Counted from the first letter of the stretch, positions 16,346 through 25,308 are shown. The stretch: DNA of 64,000 nt from Nocardioides dokdonensis FR1436 (GCF_001653335.1 NZ_CP015079.1:620001-684000); one strand, 5' to 3'. Notes: generated by a model not told the origin, from the sequence alone. Numbers and translations: made by a program.

Positions 16346-17229
16346 CCGCCTTCCAGGAGGGACCGGCCGCCCCGGTCGTGACCTACGACGTCGAGGGCCC
16401 GGTCGCGCGCATCCGGCTCAACCGCCCGGAGTACCGCAACGCCCAGAACTCCGCGATGACCTACGCCCTCGACGACGCGCTGCGCCGCGCGACCGACGAC
16501 GACGCGGTCAAGGTGATCGTGCTGTCCGGCAACGGCGAGCACTTCAGCGCCGGCCACGACATCGGCACCCCGGGCCGCGACGTCGACCAGAGCTTCGAGC
16601 GCCGCGCCGTGATCTGGTGGGACCACGTCGACAAGGAGGGCGGCGACGCGCGCTTCGCCCGCGAGTCCGAGGTCTACCTGGGGATGTGCCGCCGCTGGCG
16701 CGAGGTCCCCAAGCCCGTGATCGCGATGGTGCACGGCGCCTGCATCGCCGGCGGGCTGATGCTCGCCTGGTCCTGCGACTTCATCATCGCCTCCGACGAC
16801 GCCTTCTTCGCCGACCCCGTGGTGCGGATGGGAATCCCCGGGGTCGAGTACTTCGCGCACCCGTGGGTGCTCAACCCGCGCGCGGCCAAGGAGCTGCTCT
16901 TCACCGGCGACCGGTTCTCGGCGCGCCGCGCGATGGAGCTCGGCATGGTCAACCAGGTCGTCGCCCGCGACGAGCTGGAGCCGACCGTGCTGGCCATGGC
17001 CGAGCGGATCGCCCAGATGCCGCGCTTCGGCCTGGCCCTGACCAAGCGCGCGGTGAACCTCGCCGAGGACGCCCAGGGCCTGCGCCAGGGCATGGACGGC
17101 GTCTTCGGGCTGCACCACTTCGCCCACGCCCACAACGGTGAGACCGCGGCCGACTCGCTCGGCGGGCTCGGTGCCCGCGAGATGGCCGCCCACAACAAGT
17201 CCCGCACGGCCCCGACGGAGGACGACTGA
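16342..17229 (+). CDS. enoyl-CoA hydratase/isomerase family protein
   Basis: A 295-residue crotonase-fold protein with RLNRPEYRNAQNSAM at the N-terminus, the oxyanion-hole segments NGEHFSAGHDIG and HGACIAGGLMLAWSCDF, and an insertion after the first segment. It overlaps fadD3 (ATGA) and fadE31 (one base). Such a hydratase gene is found between fadD3 and fadE31 in several steroid-degrading actinobacteria but not in M. tuberculosis. It probably hydrates the enoyl-CoA formed by an acyl-CoA dehydrogenase of this operon, either in HIP-CoA side-chain removal or in the final linear acids. Confidence 0.85.
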   Translation: MTAFQEGPAAPVVTYDVEGPVARIRLNRPEYRNAQNSAMTYALDDALRRATDDDAVKVIVLSGNGEHFSAGHDIGTPGRDVDQSFERRAVIWWDHVDKEGGDARFARESEVYLGMCRRWREVPKPVIAMVHGACIAGGLMLAWSCDFIIASDDAFFADPVVRMGIPGVEYFAHPWVLNPRAAKELLFTGDRFSARRAMELGMVNQVVARDELEPTVLAMAERIAQMPRFGLALTKRAVNLAEDAQGLRQGMDGVFGLHHFAHAHNGETAADSLGGLGAREMAAHNKSRTAPTEDD

Positions 17230-18383
17230 TGGACCTGACGCTCAGCCCCGACGAGCTGGCCTTCCAGGCCGAGGCACGGGAGTGGTTGGCCGCGCACGTG
17301 CCCACCACACCGCTGCCCTCGATGGACACCGAGGCCGGGTTCCGCGCCCACCAGGAGTGGGAGGCACGCCTCGCCCAGGCCCGCTGGTCGGTCGTCTCCT
17401 GGCCCGAGGAGTTCCACGGCCGCGGCGCCTCGCTGGTCGAGTGGGTGATCTTCGAGGAGGAGTACTACCGCGCCGGCGCCCCCGGTCGGGTCTCCCAGAA
17501 CGGGATCTTCCTGCTCGCCCCGATCGTCTTCGACCACGGCACCCCCGAGCAGCAGGCCCGCTTCCTGCCCTCGATGGCGACCGGCGAGCAGGTCTGGGCG
17601 CAGGCGTGGTCCGAGCCCGAGGCCGGCTCCGACCTGGCCTCGCTGAAGTCGACCGCCCGACACGACGAGGCCCGCGGCGGCTGGGTCCTCAACGGCCAGA
17701 AGACCTGGTCCTCGCGTGCGGCGTACGCCGACTGGGGCTTCGGGCTGTTCCGCTCCGACCCGGAGGCGCAGCGGCACTCGGGGCTGACCTACTTCCTCTT
17801 CCCGCTCGACGCCGCGGGCATCACCGTGCGCCCGATCGCCCAGCTCGACGGCGAGCCTGGCTTCGCGGAGATCTTCTTCGAGGACGTCTTCGTCCCCGAC
17901 GCCGACGTGCTCGGCGCCCCCGGTGACGGCTGGCGGGTCGCGATGAGCACCGCCGGCAACGAGCGCGGCCTCTCGCTGCGCTCCCCCGGCCGCTTCTGCG
18001 CCGCCGCCGACCGGCTCGTCGCCCTGTGGCGCGAGCACGGCGAGGCGGTGCCCTCGGCCGCCCACGGCGTCGTCGACGCCTGGGTCAAGGCCCAGTCCTA
18101 CCGCCTGTACACCTGGGGCACCGTGACCCGCCTCGCCGGCGGCGGCGAGATGGGGGCGGCCGGCTCGGTGAACAAGGTCTTCTGGTCCGAGCTGGACATC
18201 GCGCTGCACGAGACGGCGCTCGACCTGCTCGGCCCCGAGTCCGAGGTCGACTCGCGGTGGCTGGACGGCTACCTCTTCTCGCTGTCCGGGCCGATCTACG
18301 CCGGCACCAACGAGATCCAGCGCAACATCGTCGCCGAGCGCATCCTCGGCCTGCCGCGCGAGCCGAAGGGAACCGGTCGATGA
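17229..18383 (+). CDS. fadE31: FadE31 acyl-CoA dehydrogenase
   Basis: A 384-residue acyl-CoA dehydrogenase with QAWSEPEAGSDLASLKS and the C-terminal IYAGTNEIQRNIVAERILGLP segment, and so the FAD-binding elements of an alpha-type subunit. In the KstR2 regulon FadE31, FadE32 and FadE33 follow fadD3 in this order and form heteromeric enzymes acting late in the pathway. The ATG at 17229 shares one base with the preceding stop, and its own stop overlaps fadE32 (ATGA). Confidence 0.9.
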   Translation: MDLTLSPDELAFQAEAREWLAAHVPTTPLPSMDTEAGFRAHQEWEARLAQARWSVVSWPEEFHGRGASLVEWVIFEEEYYRAGAPGRVSQNGIFLLAPIVFDHGTPEQQARFLPSMATGEQVWAQAWSEPEAGSDLASLKSTARHDEARGGWVLNGQKTWSSRAAYADWGFGLFRSDPEAQRHSGLTYFLFPLDAAGITVRPIAQLDGEPGFAEIFFEDVFVPDADVLGAPGDGWRVAMSTAGNERGLSLRSPGRFCAAADRLVALWREHGEAVPSAAHGVVDAWVKAQSYRLYTWGTVTRLAGGGEMGAAGSVNKVFWSELDIALHETALDLLGPESEVDSRWLDGYLFSLSGPIYAGTNEIQRNIVAERILGLPREPKGTGR

Positions 18384-19348
18384 GGTTCGTCCCCACCTCC
18401 GAGCAGGAGGACTTCACTGCGTCCCTGGACCGGCTGCTGGCCGGCGCCGACACCGTCGCCGCCGCCCGCGGCTGGGCCGAGGGTGACACCGCCGCCGGAC
18501 TGGCGCTGTGGCGCCGCCTGGCCGAGCAGGGCGTGCACGCGCTGCTGGTGCCCGAGGAGCACGGCGGCATGGGCGCGAGCCCGACCGAGATGGTGCTGGC
18601 CCTCGAGCTGGTCGGGAGGCACGCGGTGCCCGGGCCGTGGGTCGAGTCGGTCGCCTACCTGCCGCTGGCCCTCGGCTCCGGTCCGGTCGTCGAGGCGCTC
18701 GCCGAGGGTGCCGTCGGCACCGTCGCCGTCGCCCCGCACGTGCCCTACGCCCTCGACGCCGACCTGGCCGAGCACCGGTACGCCGTCGTCGACGGCGCGC
18801 TGCACGCTGCGGAGGCCGGGGAGCAGCACACCTCGGTCGACGGCACCCGCCGACTGTTCTCGGTCACGTCCGCGAGCCCTGCGGAGACCGCCGGCGACCT
18901 CGACCGGGCCTTCGACACCGCGGTGCTCGCCACCGCGGCGCAGCTGCTCGGCGCCGGCGAGCGGATCCTCGCCGACTCGGTCACCTACGTGAAGCAGCGC
19001 AAGCAGTTCGGCCGCGAGATCGGCTCCTACCAGGCCATCAAGCACCAGCTCGCCGACGTGCGGATCGCACTCGACTTCGCGCGGCCGCTGGTCCAGGGCG
19101 CGGCGCTGGCCGAGCCCGGCACCCTGTCCCGCGACGTCTCGGCCGCCAAGCTCGCCGCCGCCGACGCGGCGTACCTCGCGGCCCGGGTGGGCCTGCAGGT
19201 GCACGGCGCGATCGGCTACACCCTGGAGTTCGACCTGAGCCTGTGGATCACCAAGGTCCGCGCCCTGGTCGCCGCCTGGGGCACCACCGCCTTCCACCGC
19301 GACCGGGTGCTGGCTGCCCTGGTCGCCGAGCAGGAGGTCGGGGGCTGA
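18380..19348 (+). CDS. fadE32: FadE32 acyl-CoA dehydrogenase
   Basis: A 322-residue short acyl-CoA dehydrogenase, the size of mycobacterial FadE32 (about 321). It keeps the C-terminal RKQFGREIGSYQAIKHQLADV signature but has a shortened middle beta-domain and lacks the NEIQRN ending, as expected for the beta-type subunit of an alpha2beta2 steroid acyl-CoA dehydrogenase. A fadE32 mutant of Mycobacterium smegmatis accumulates MOODA, placing it at the last acyl-chain steps. The ATG overlaps the fadE31 stop and the stop overlaps fadE33. Confidence 0.88.
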   Translation: MRFVPTSEQEDFTASLDRLLAGADTVAAARGWAEGDTAAGLALWRRLAEQGVHALLVPEEHGGMGASPTEMVLALELVGRHAVPGPWVESVAYLPLALGSGPVVEALAEGAVGTVAVAPHVPYALDADLAEHRYAVVDGALHAAEAGEQHTSVDGTRRLFSVTSASPAETAGDLDRAFDTAVLATAAQLLGAGERILADSVTYVKQRKQFGREIGSYQAIKHQLADVRIALDFARPLVQGAALAEPGTLSRDVSAAKLAAADAAYLAARVGLQVHGAIGYTLEFDLSLWITKVRALVAAWGTTAFHRDRVLAALVAEQEVGG

Positions 19349-20421
19349 TGGAGTTCGCACTGAGCGAGGAGCAGGTCGAGCTGGCCTCGACCCTGCGCAC
19401 GCTGCTGGCCAAGCGGGCCGACAGCGGCGCCGTCCGAGCCGCTGCCGAGTCCGGGGACGGCTACGACCGGGCCCTGTGGGAGCTGCTGTGCGAGCAGATC
19501 GGGGCCGCGGCGCTGGCGGTGCCCGAGGAGCACGACGGCGCCGGCTTCTCCGTCTTCGAGACCCTGGTCGTCCTCGACGAGCTGGGCCGCTCGCTGGCCC
19601 CCTCGCCGCTGCTGGCCTCGCTGGTCACCTCCGAGGCCCTGCTCGCGAGCGGTGATGCCGACGCCTGCGCGCGGCTGCTGCCGCGCATCGCGGCCGGCGA
19701 GGTGGCCACCCTGGCGTGGGCCGGCGTGCGCGGCCCCGGGCGCACCGAGCCCGTGCACGCCGACGGCGACACGCTCACCGGCACCGTCACCGACGTGCTC
19801 TTCGGCGACAGCGCCGAGGTGCTCCTGGTCGCGGCCCGCACCGACGACGGGGTCGCGCTCTTCGAGGTCGACCCCGCCGCGGCGGGCCTGACCCGCACCC
19901 ACACGCCCGCGATGGACACCACCCAGCGCCTGGCCACGCTGGTCCTCGACGGCTGCCCGGCCACGCTGGTCGCCGCCGACGCCACCGGGGCCCTGGCCCG
20001 GGCCCACCTGGTCGGCACCGTCGGCGTGGCCGCGCTGCAGGTCGGTTGCGGCCAGCGGGCGCTCGACATGACGGTGGCCTACTCCAAGGAGCGCGTGCAG
20101 TTCGGCCGCCCGATCGGGTCCTTCCAGGCCCTCAAGCACCGGATGGCCGACATGCTGGTGCTCGTCGAGACCTCGCGGTCGATCTCGTGGGCGGCGGCGT
20201 ACGCCGTCTCCGTCGGCAACGACGACGCCGTCCGGCTCGCCGCGAGCGCCGGGTCGTACTGCTCGGACGCGCTGTCCCAGATCGCCTCGGACACGGTGCA
20301 GCTGCACGGCGGCATCGCCATCACCTGGGAGCACGACGCCCAGATGGTCTTCAAGCGCGCGCACGCCCTCGGTCAGCTCTTCGGCCAGGCGCACGAGCAC
20401 CGACGCGCCGTGCTGGCCTGA
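19348..20421 (+). CDS. fadE33: FadE33 acyl-CoA dehydrogenase
   Basis: A 357-residue acyl-CoA dehydrogenase with PEEHDGAGFSVFETLVVLDE in the N-terminal domain, KERVQFGRPIGSFQALKHRM near residue 250, and QLHGGIAITWEHDAQ near the end. It is the third in the row fadE31-32-33 and, like FadE32, is a beta-type partner by domain pattern. Its start shares one base with the fadE32 stop; two bases separate it from the thioesterase gene. Confidence 0.87.
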   Translation: MEFALSEEQVELASTLRTLLAKRADSGAVRAAAESGDGYDRALWELLCEQIGAAALAVPEEHDGAGFSVFETLVVLDELGRSLAPSPLLASLVTSEALLASGDADACARLLPRIAAGEVATLAWAGVRGPGRTEPVHADGDTLTGTVTDVLFGDSAEVLLVAARTDDGVALFEVDPAAAGLTRTHTPAMDTTQRLATLVLDGCPATLVAADATGALARAHLVGTVGVAALQVGCGQRALDMTVAYSKERVQFGRPIGSFQALKHRMADMLVLVETSRSISWAAAYAVSVGNDDAVRLAASAGSYCSDALSQIASDTVQLHGGIAITWEHDAQMVFKRAHALGQLFGQAHEHRRAVLA

Positions 20422-20423
20422 GG

Positions 20424-21215
20424 ATGTCCGGCGACCGGGCGGCGTACGACTGGGAGACCGGGCCGGCCGAGCTGGCCTTCGCGGTCACCCGACGCCACGT
20501 CCCGGACGGCGCGACCGGCCGGATGCCGATCGGTCCCTGGGTGTGCGGTCCCGACGCGGCGCCGGCGGCGGGCGCGCTGGGCCTGCTCGTCGACAGCGTG
20601 CTCAGCCTCTGGGCCTTCGCGGCCCAGGACCGGGGCATGGTCTCGACCGAGATCGCCTTCGACGTGCTCGGGGCGCTGCCCGCGGCGGGCTCGGTCGCAC
20701 GCGCGGTCACCGACCGGCTCGACCTCGGCCCCGACAGCGGGTTCGTGACCGGCTCGGTCCTCGACGACCACGGGCGTCCGGTCCTCGCCTGCCGCCAACG
20801 CGTCCGGCTGATCCCCGCCGGCTCCCCGGCAGAGGGAGGCACCACCCCGGCCCCCGTCCCGCCGCTGCCCGAGGCCCCGTCCCTGGCGGCGCTGCTGGGT
20901 CTGCAGGAGGGTCCCGCCCACCTGGTCCACCCCGCCGCCCCGCACCTGTGCAACGCGATGGGCAACCTGCACGGCGGCGTGATCCTCGCTGCCGCCGAGG
21001 CCGCCGCGCACCACGCCGTCGACCGGGACGGCGGCCCCGCGCTGCCGACCGCGTCGGTGCACGTCACCTACCTGCGCGCCGTCCCTGGCGGCGCCGAGGT
21101 CGAGCTGCGCCCGAGCGTGCAGCACCGGGGCCGCAGCCTGGCCGTCGTCGACGTGGTCGCGCACGCGCAAGGTCGCGCGTGCGCCCTGGTCAGGGTGGTC
21201 CTGCAGGCCACCTGA
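20424..21215 (+). CDS. double-hotdog acyl-CoA thioesterase (PaaI-like)
   Basis: A 263-residue protein with two hotdog domains. The second carries the PaaI/4HBT signature MGNLHGGVILAAAEA near residue 180, and the first is degenerate. It probably releases CoA from a pathway intermediate or a dead-end thioester, which would matter when CoA is trapped during steroid growth. It is the last gene of the fadD3 operon, two bases after fadE33, and is followed by a hairpin at 21261-21289. Confidence 0.78.
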   Translation: MSGDRAAYDWETGPAELAFAVTRRHVPDGATGRMPIGPWVCGPDAAPAAGALGLLVDSVLSLWAFAAQDRGMVSTEIAFDVLGALPAAGSVARAVTDRLDLGPDSGFVTGSVLDDHGRPVLACRQRVRLIPAGSPAEGGTTPAPVPPLPEAPSLAALLGLQEGPAHLVHPAAPHLCNAMGNLHGGVILAAAEAAAHHAVDRDGGPALPTASVHVTYLRAVPGGAEVELRPSVQHRGRSLAVVDVVAHAQGRACALVRVVLQAT

Positions 21216-21260
21216 GCGGCCCACTGGTCGCCAGCACGGGGGGTACTTGGACTAGAAGAA

Positions 21261-21289
21261 GGGCGCCCGCTCCGCGAGGAGAAGCGCCC
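21261..21289 (+). terminator. nested hairpin after the fadD3 operon
   Basis: GGGCGC (21261-21266) pairs with GCGCCC (21284-21289), and inside it CTCC pairs with GGAG around GCGA. It begins 46 bases after the thioesterase stop. The decamer GCGCCCGCTC also occurs as a direct repeat here (21263 and 21284). Confidence 0.6.
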
Positions 21290-21309
21290 GCTCATGGCTC
21301 CCCTCTGTG

Positions 21310-22488
21310 TCAAGACACCCGGGGCAGGGGCGTTCTAGGCTGGGTGGTGACGGGTCCTGGAGTGGCTTGTCCGAAGAGCCGGTGTTGGGGTTGTGAGCCG
21401 GTCGCGCTGGAGTCAGAGTCGCTACCTCGTTGCCCTCCCGGGCCCGTCGCCTTCGCTCTCACGGCGTCGTCGAGCATGGTCTTGTAGACGATGTTCGAGA
21501 GCCGTCGTTTCAATGCGCGCATGGCCTCCATCGACGTCTTCCCCTCGGCTTTGCGGCGGTCGAAGTAGGCACGTCCCTCGGTGTCGTTGCGCAGCTGGAC
21601 GGTGGCCATGATGTGCAGGACCCGGTTGATCTGCCGGTTCCCAGCCCGCGATAGCCGATGCCGGACGTTGTCGCCGGAGGAGGCGTCGATGGGGGCGGTG
21701 CCGTTCCAGGACGCGAAGTGGTCTCGGTTGGGGAACCGGGTGATCTCACTGACCTCGACGAGCAACCGTGCGGCACCAGACGGGCCGATGCCGTGCAGGT
21801 TCATCAGGCTCGTCCCGGTCTCAGCGAGCAGCTCCTTGAGCTCCTTGTCCGCGGCCTTCTTTCGCGCGTAGACCCGTTCAAGGTCCGCGATCAGCTCGGC
21901 AGCGACCCGGCGGCGTGCCTTGCCCGCGGTGTCGCGGGGACGAACTGTGGCCAGCAGAGCCTTGGCCTGGGCGGCGGACAGGTCCTTCTTCGCACCGCCG
22001 GGGATCAGTTCCAGCAGTAGCTGGTGGAGCTGGGAGATCATCCGCGTGTGGTCATCGCCCAGCGATCTGCGGCGGTCCACCAGGAGTCGGAGCACGGCGA
22101 GCTGCTCATCGTTGACCACCGGACGAAGCCCCGCCATCCGGGTGCCGACCAGGGCAACGGAGTGGGCGTCAGTGGCGTCGGTCTTGCGTCCTTGACCGGT
22201 GGCGAAGACCCGCGCACGAGCAGACAGCTTCGGTGGGACGTCGACGACCTCGTGACCCTCAGCCAGTAGCCGCATGGCGACGTGGCGTCCGATGCCGTTG
22301 CAGCCCTCGATGGCCCAGACCCGGTTCGGCCACCGGCTCGCGTAGTCGAGCATCGCCTTGAAGCCGGCGGCGTCGGTGCCGAATCGGCCACCGCCCAACA
22401 CCTGCTCATCGGCAGCCATGACCTCGATGGTCACCGATCTCTTGTGCGGATCCATCCCGATCACGACCCGCTCGCCGCTGTTCGTCAT
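21310..22488 (-). CDS. IS110-family transposase
   Basis: A 392-residue IS110-type recombinase. The N-terminal RuvC-like DEDD domain starts VVIGMDPHKRS (first Asp at residue 13), then VWAIEGCNG and GRKTDATDAHSVA. A coiled linker precedes the C-terminal Tnp_20 domain with LHGIGPSGAARLL and the SWNGTAPIDASSGD segment that carries the catalytic serine in this family. All motifs are present, so it may be active. The frame is open far upstream, but the ATG at 22488 gives the family N-terminus. These enzymes are guided by a structured RNA from the element's non-coding end (bridge RNA). Confidence 0.93.
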   Translation of the reverse strand: MTNSGERVVIGMDPHKRSVTIEVMAADEQVLGGGRFGTDAAGFKAMLDYASRWPNRVWAIEGCNGIGRHVAMRLLAEGHEVVDVPPKLSARARVFATGQGRKTDATDAHSVALVGTRMAGLRPVVNDEQLAVLRLLVDRRRSLGDDHTRMISQLHQLLLELIPGGAKKDLSAAQAKALLATVRPRDTAGKARRRVAAELIADLERVYARKKAADKELKELLAETGTSLMNLHGIGPSGAARLLVEVSEITRFPNRDHFASWNGTAPIDASSGDNVRHRLSRAGNRQINRVLHIMATVQLRNDTEGRAYFDRRKAEGKTSMEAMRALKRRLSNIVYKTMLDDAVRAKATGPGGQRGSDSDSSATGSQPQHRLFGQATPGPVTTQPRTPLPRVS

Positions 22489-22800
22489 GCCTTGTCCTCC
22501 TGCCTCGATCACCCAGTGGTTGTCGAGTCGGGAGGGCAACGCTGCTTCGAGCTGTGCAAGCCCCTCTTGAGCCTCTCCTGACCCTGGCGACGCCCGGGCC
22601 GCGCAGGCCAAATGAGAGCCACACGACCAGCGTGGGCAGCCGATGTGAGAGCGACGGCCCGGGCGCCTGAACCGAGCCTCGCCAGGCACCGGTTCTGAGG
22701 TCAATGGAACAAGCAGCCGATGAGCGGACGCCCGTTGGAACTCGGCGTCGGAAGTGGCCGGATGAACACTTGGCTGGCCACTGTGGGAGTTTCGTCTGGA
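21310..22800 (-). mobile_element. IS110-family insertion sequence (ends not defined)
   Basis: The transposase gene plus about 310 bases of non-coding DNA upstream of it. IS110 elements lack clear terminal inverted repeats and make no target duplication, so exact ends cannot be read. Weak inverted similarity between 21220-21235 and 22773-22787 hints at a 1.57-kb element inserted just after the thioesterase stop; this is uncertain. Confidence 0.7.
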
Positions 22801-22813
22801 TAGTCTCATCATC
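22489..22813. other. non-coding DNA upstream of the IS110 transposase; possible bridge-RNA locus
   Basis: These 325 bases hold no convincing gene. In IS110 (not IS1111) elements the bridge RNA is transcribed from the non-coding end 5' of the transposase, which is this stretch. It contains GCGACGCCCGGGCC-type palindromes and CCGGTT/AACC-type short complementary segments that could fold. The right part carries a candidate -10 (TAGTCT, 22801-22806) for the next gene. Confidence 0.4.
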
Positions 22814-23188
22814 GTGGCGGACGACGGACCTTCGGCTCGGCAAGGGATCGCCGGACCGCTGGCTCTGGGGTGCGCGGTAGTTGGTTTGGGCGGGTTCGGC
22901 TTCACGCCGTGGCTGGCGTACATCCCGGCTGTGCTCGCATTAGCGTTGTTCACCCTGGTCATCTGGTTCGGGGTCTGCGACTCGTTCGCCCGAACGTCCG
23001 TGCCGTTGCGTGCTGCCGCGACGCTCGTTGTGGGACTGGGAAGTAGTGCCCTGTTCTGGGTCGATGCGCCGCCGTGGTTCCTGATTCCAGCACTCTGGTC
23101 CAGCCTTGCAGCGCTCTCTACCCGCACCGGCGCGTGGGCAGCCACAGCGTGCCTAGCGGTCGCTTACGGCGTCTGGTTGATGGTCTAG
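22814..23188 (+). CDS. small integral membrane protein of unknown function
   Basis: A 124-residue protein with four likely membrane segments (about residues 11-30, 33-53, 66-84 and 87-120), few charges and no recognisable family motif. TAGTCT eight bases before the GTG, with no ribosome-binding site, suggests a leaderless transcript. Its GC content is lower than that of the catabolic genes. It lies between the IS110 element and a broken recombinase, so it belongs to the accessory island. I do not recognise a function. Confidence 0.55.
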   Translation: MADDGPSARQGIAGPLALGCAVVGLGGFGFTPWLAYIPAVLALALFTLVIWFGVCDSFARTSVPLRAAATLVVGLGSSALFWVDAPPWFLIPALWSSLAALSTRTGAWAATACLAVAYGVWLMV

Positions 23189-23342
23189 CGGCGACGCACG
23201 CTCTTGCCGCTGTCCGCTCGGTTTCGACGACCAGCGGACGGGGCAGCTAGTGCTGCTGTTCAAGTACTTGCCTGCCACCAGTGCCAGATCCCACCGCCGC
23301 CATTGACCAGCATCTGTCCGCCACGGCGTTGACGGCTTCACG

Positions 23343-24278
23343 ATGCAGGTTCTTGCTGAAGTGATGACTGCTGACGCCGCACTCCCCGTGACTATCGACA
23401 TCAACGACCAGGTCCTTCATCTGGCTGTTGCCGCACACCTCGCCCGCTAGAAGGGCCAGAGCCGCACCCACACCGCCTCCGACCTGAACACCTACCTGGC
23501 GTGGTGCCGCGACCACGGCCTCTTGCCGCTGCAGGCCACTCGAGCTCACATCGAGCTCTTCCTGCGATGGATGCAGGAAGTTCGGCAGCTCAAGCCCTCC
23601 ACGGTGTCCCGACGCCTGTCGGTCCTGACGGGCTTCTACCGGACCTGCGTCATCGACGGCGTTCTCGAGCACTCCCCAGCCGAGTACGTCCGCCGACCGA
23701 AGGTGACCCCCGAGTCGCCAACCCTTGGGCTAAGCCACCTGCAGTTCGAGGCGATGCTCACCGCTGCCCGCGACTCCAGCAACGTCAACGACTTCGCTCT
23801 GGTCGCCATGTTGGGTTTGCTCGGACTACGCATCTTCGAGGCCACCGGCGCCGACATCGACGCACTCAGCGAAGTCCGCGGCCACCGAGTGCTCCGCGTC
23901 CATGGCAAAGGCGACAAGGTCGTCCTGGTGCCACTTTCACCCGCGGTAAGCCGAGCCATCGATCGAACTGCCGGACACCGCGAAAGCGGCCCGCTGCTAC
24001 TCAACCGCGAAGGCCGACGCATGGACCGTCACGCCGCGACCCGTCGACTACGAAGACTCGCCAAGACGTCTGGCATCACCATCGAGCGCATGCATCCCCA
24101 CATGCTCAGGCACACCTTCGTCACCACCATGCTCGACGCCGGAGTCGATCTGCGCGACGTTCAGATTGCTGCCCGCCACGCCGACCCCCGCACCACCATG
24201 CGATACGACCGAGCACGCACGAACCTCGATCGCCACCCCAACTACATCCTGGCCGCCTACATGGCCTCGGCTACCTGA
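23343..24278 (+). pseudogene. tyrosine recombinase (XerC/D-type) interrupted by an amber codon
   Basis: The catalytic part is intact: GLLGLRIFEATGADI holds the first Arg, HPHMLRHTFVTTML the HxxR pair, RHADPRTTMRYDRA the distal His and the nucleophile Tyr. The reading frame continues upstream of the only available downstream start (TTG 23523) as KGQSRTHTASDLNTYLAWC, clearly the N-terminal SAM-like domain, then meets an in-frame TAG at 23448-23450, and beyond it stays open as MTADAALPVTID...LAVAAHLAR from 23364 or 23343. One substitution (a Tyr codon to TAG is the simplest) therefore splits the gene. It is inactive unless the amber codon is read through or a shortened protein from 23523 works. 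A phage or transposon integrase is the likely origin. Confidence 0.75.
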
Positions 24279-24376
24279 CCTGGGCCGTGACAAGCCTCGC
24301 GCGCTCGTGCCGATGAGCGCACGGATTCGCGGTGAACTGTTGTCCTGCCGACGAGCGACGATGAGGTTCCGCCGAT

Positions 24377-24741
24377 GTGTACGCCGGCGACTACCCGCAC
24401 GGCGCGTACGGGTCGGCGGAGCGGCTTGCCGCTACTGACGAAGACGAGGCTGCGGATCATCCACATCAGTGGGACTACAGCGTGCGGATTCCGCTGTGGG
24501 ATGCCGAGGGGCTACTGCCTGAGGAACCTGAGTGGTTACGCGAAGCACTTGGGTTGAGCGACTGACTTATCGTGGATCTCGGCAGGTGGGGCTTCGACAT
24601 GGATGCCCTTTACGCGACTCCGAGCGCGGAGGACGACGAAGCGAATGCAAGCCCTCGATGCCTGCGCACGAGAACTTGCGAAGCGACTGCAACACGAGTT
24701 GGGCTCTCGACCCGCGGTTGAGTACCGGCCGTGCCCTGTCA
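24377..24741 (+). pseudogene. decayed small hypothetical gene
   Basis: A GTG frame from 24377 encodes an acidic protein (HQWDYSVRIPLWDAEGLLPE ... WLREALGLSD) ending in TGA at 24563-24565. The same frame resumes as LIVDLGRWGFDMDALYATPS, which reads like a natural continuation. About 75 bases later, coding sense moves to another frame as MQALDACARELAKRLQHELG followed by VEYRP near 24735. One stop and one frameshift would explain this. The family is not named here. If real, the protein was about 120 residues. A short independent gene of 62 residues (24377-24565) is the alternative. Confidence 0.4.
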
Positions 24742-25308
24742 ACCATTCGCGTGAAGGCGAGCACACTTGGTATCTGTCAGCGCTGGCGGGCAAGTTACCT
24801 GCCTCGCCGGTAGAAACTTGGAGTACGCGACATCTCCAATCGTGTACTCGATTGTGATGCCCTCCCTTAGGGCTATCACAGGCTCGTGCACTTCGAATCC
24901 AAGAATGACCATGTAACTCTTGCCCGCGAGCAGTGTCGCCCCCTCGGCAGGGCTTTGGAAGCGACGAGGCACGGCCGCTGGCGGGTAGCCCTCCATTCGC
25001 TGGTTGAAGTCATCTGGCCGCCCAGGAAGCCCCAAGCGTGCGCCTAGGAACTCAACAGCCTCCTCGCCGCCTTGAACGGTGACATCAGTGACGGTCGCCT
25101 CCTCCGGTACGGAAATAACCTCAAGTCCATCGCTAAAGACTTGCCCGCGCTCCACGACGAAGTAGGAGGTGTGAGGCGGCTGTCCAGTCATGGGGCCGCT
25201 CTCGAGCGTCTCGGGATTGTTCTTGGGTAGCGATCCGCTACACGATGAGGCCAGAGCGGCCATGACCACGGCGACAACGAGTGCCGCCGTGGTCGACCCT
25301 CTGGTCAG
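24739..25308 (-). CDS. putative exported lipoprotein of unknown function
   Basis: A conserved-looking protein of about 176 residues from the GTG at 25269. Residues upstream in the same frame (to about 25308, beginning LTRGSTTAALVVAVV) together with MAALASSC make a convincing lipoprotein signal peptide with lipobox ASSC, so translation probably begins further upstream than 25269, perhaps at a CTG overlapping the preceding stop. The mature part has no family I recognise; it has beta-rich stretches and two cysteines near the C-terminus. It lies directly downstream of another secreted protein gene in the same direction. GC is lower than in the catabolic clusters. Confidence 0.55.
   Translation of the reverse strand: MTRGSTTAALVVAVVMAALASSCSGSLPKNNPETLESGPMTGQPPHTSYFVVERGQVFSDGLEVISVPEEATVTDVTVQGGEEAVEFLGARLGLPGRPDDFNQRMEGYPPAAVPRRFQSPAEGATLLAGKSYMVILGFEVHEPVIALREGITIEYTIGDVAYSKFLPARQVTCPPALTDTKCARLHANG

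Noticed and set aside
21220..22787. Imperfect inverted similarity (CCCAC...GCCAGC) as IS terminal repeats
   Set aside because: Needs an indel and mismatches, and IS110 elements usually lack terminal repeats; kept only as a hint for the element's ends.
24603..24857. An 84-codon frame as an independent gene
   Set aside because: Its useful part (ARELAKRLQHELG) reads better as the frameshifted end of the decayed gene from 24377, and its 3' end overlaps the opposite lipoprotein gene.
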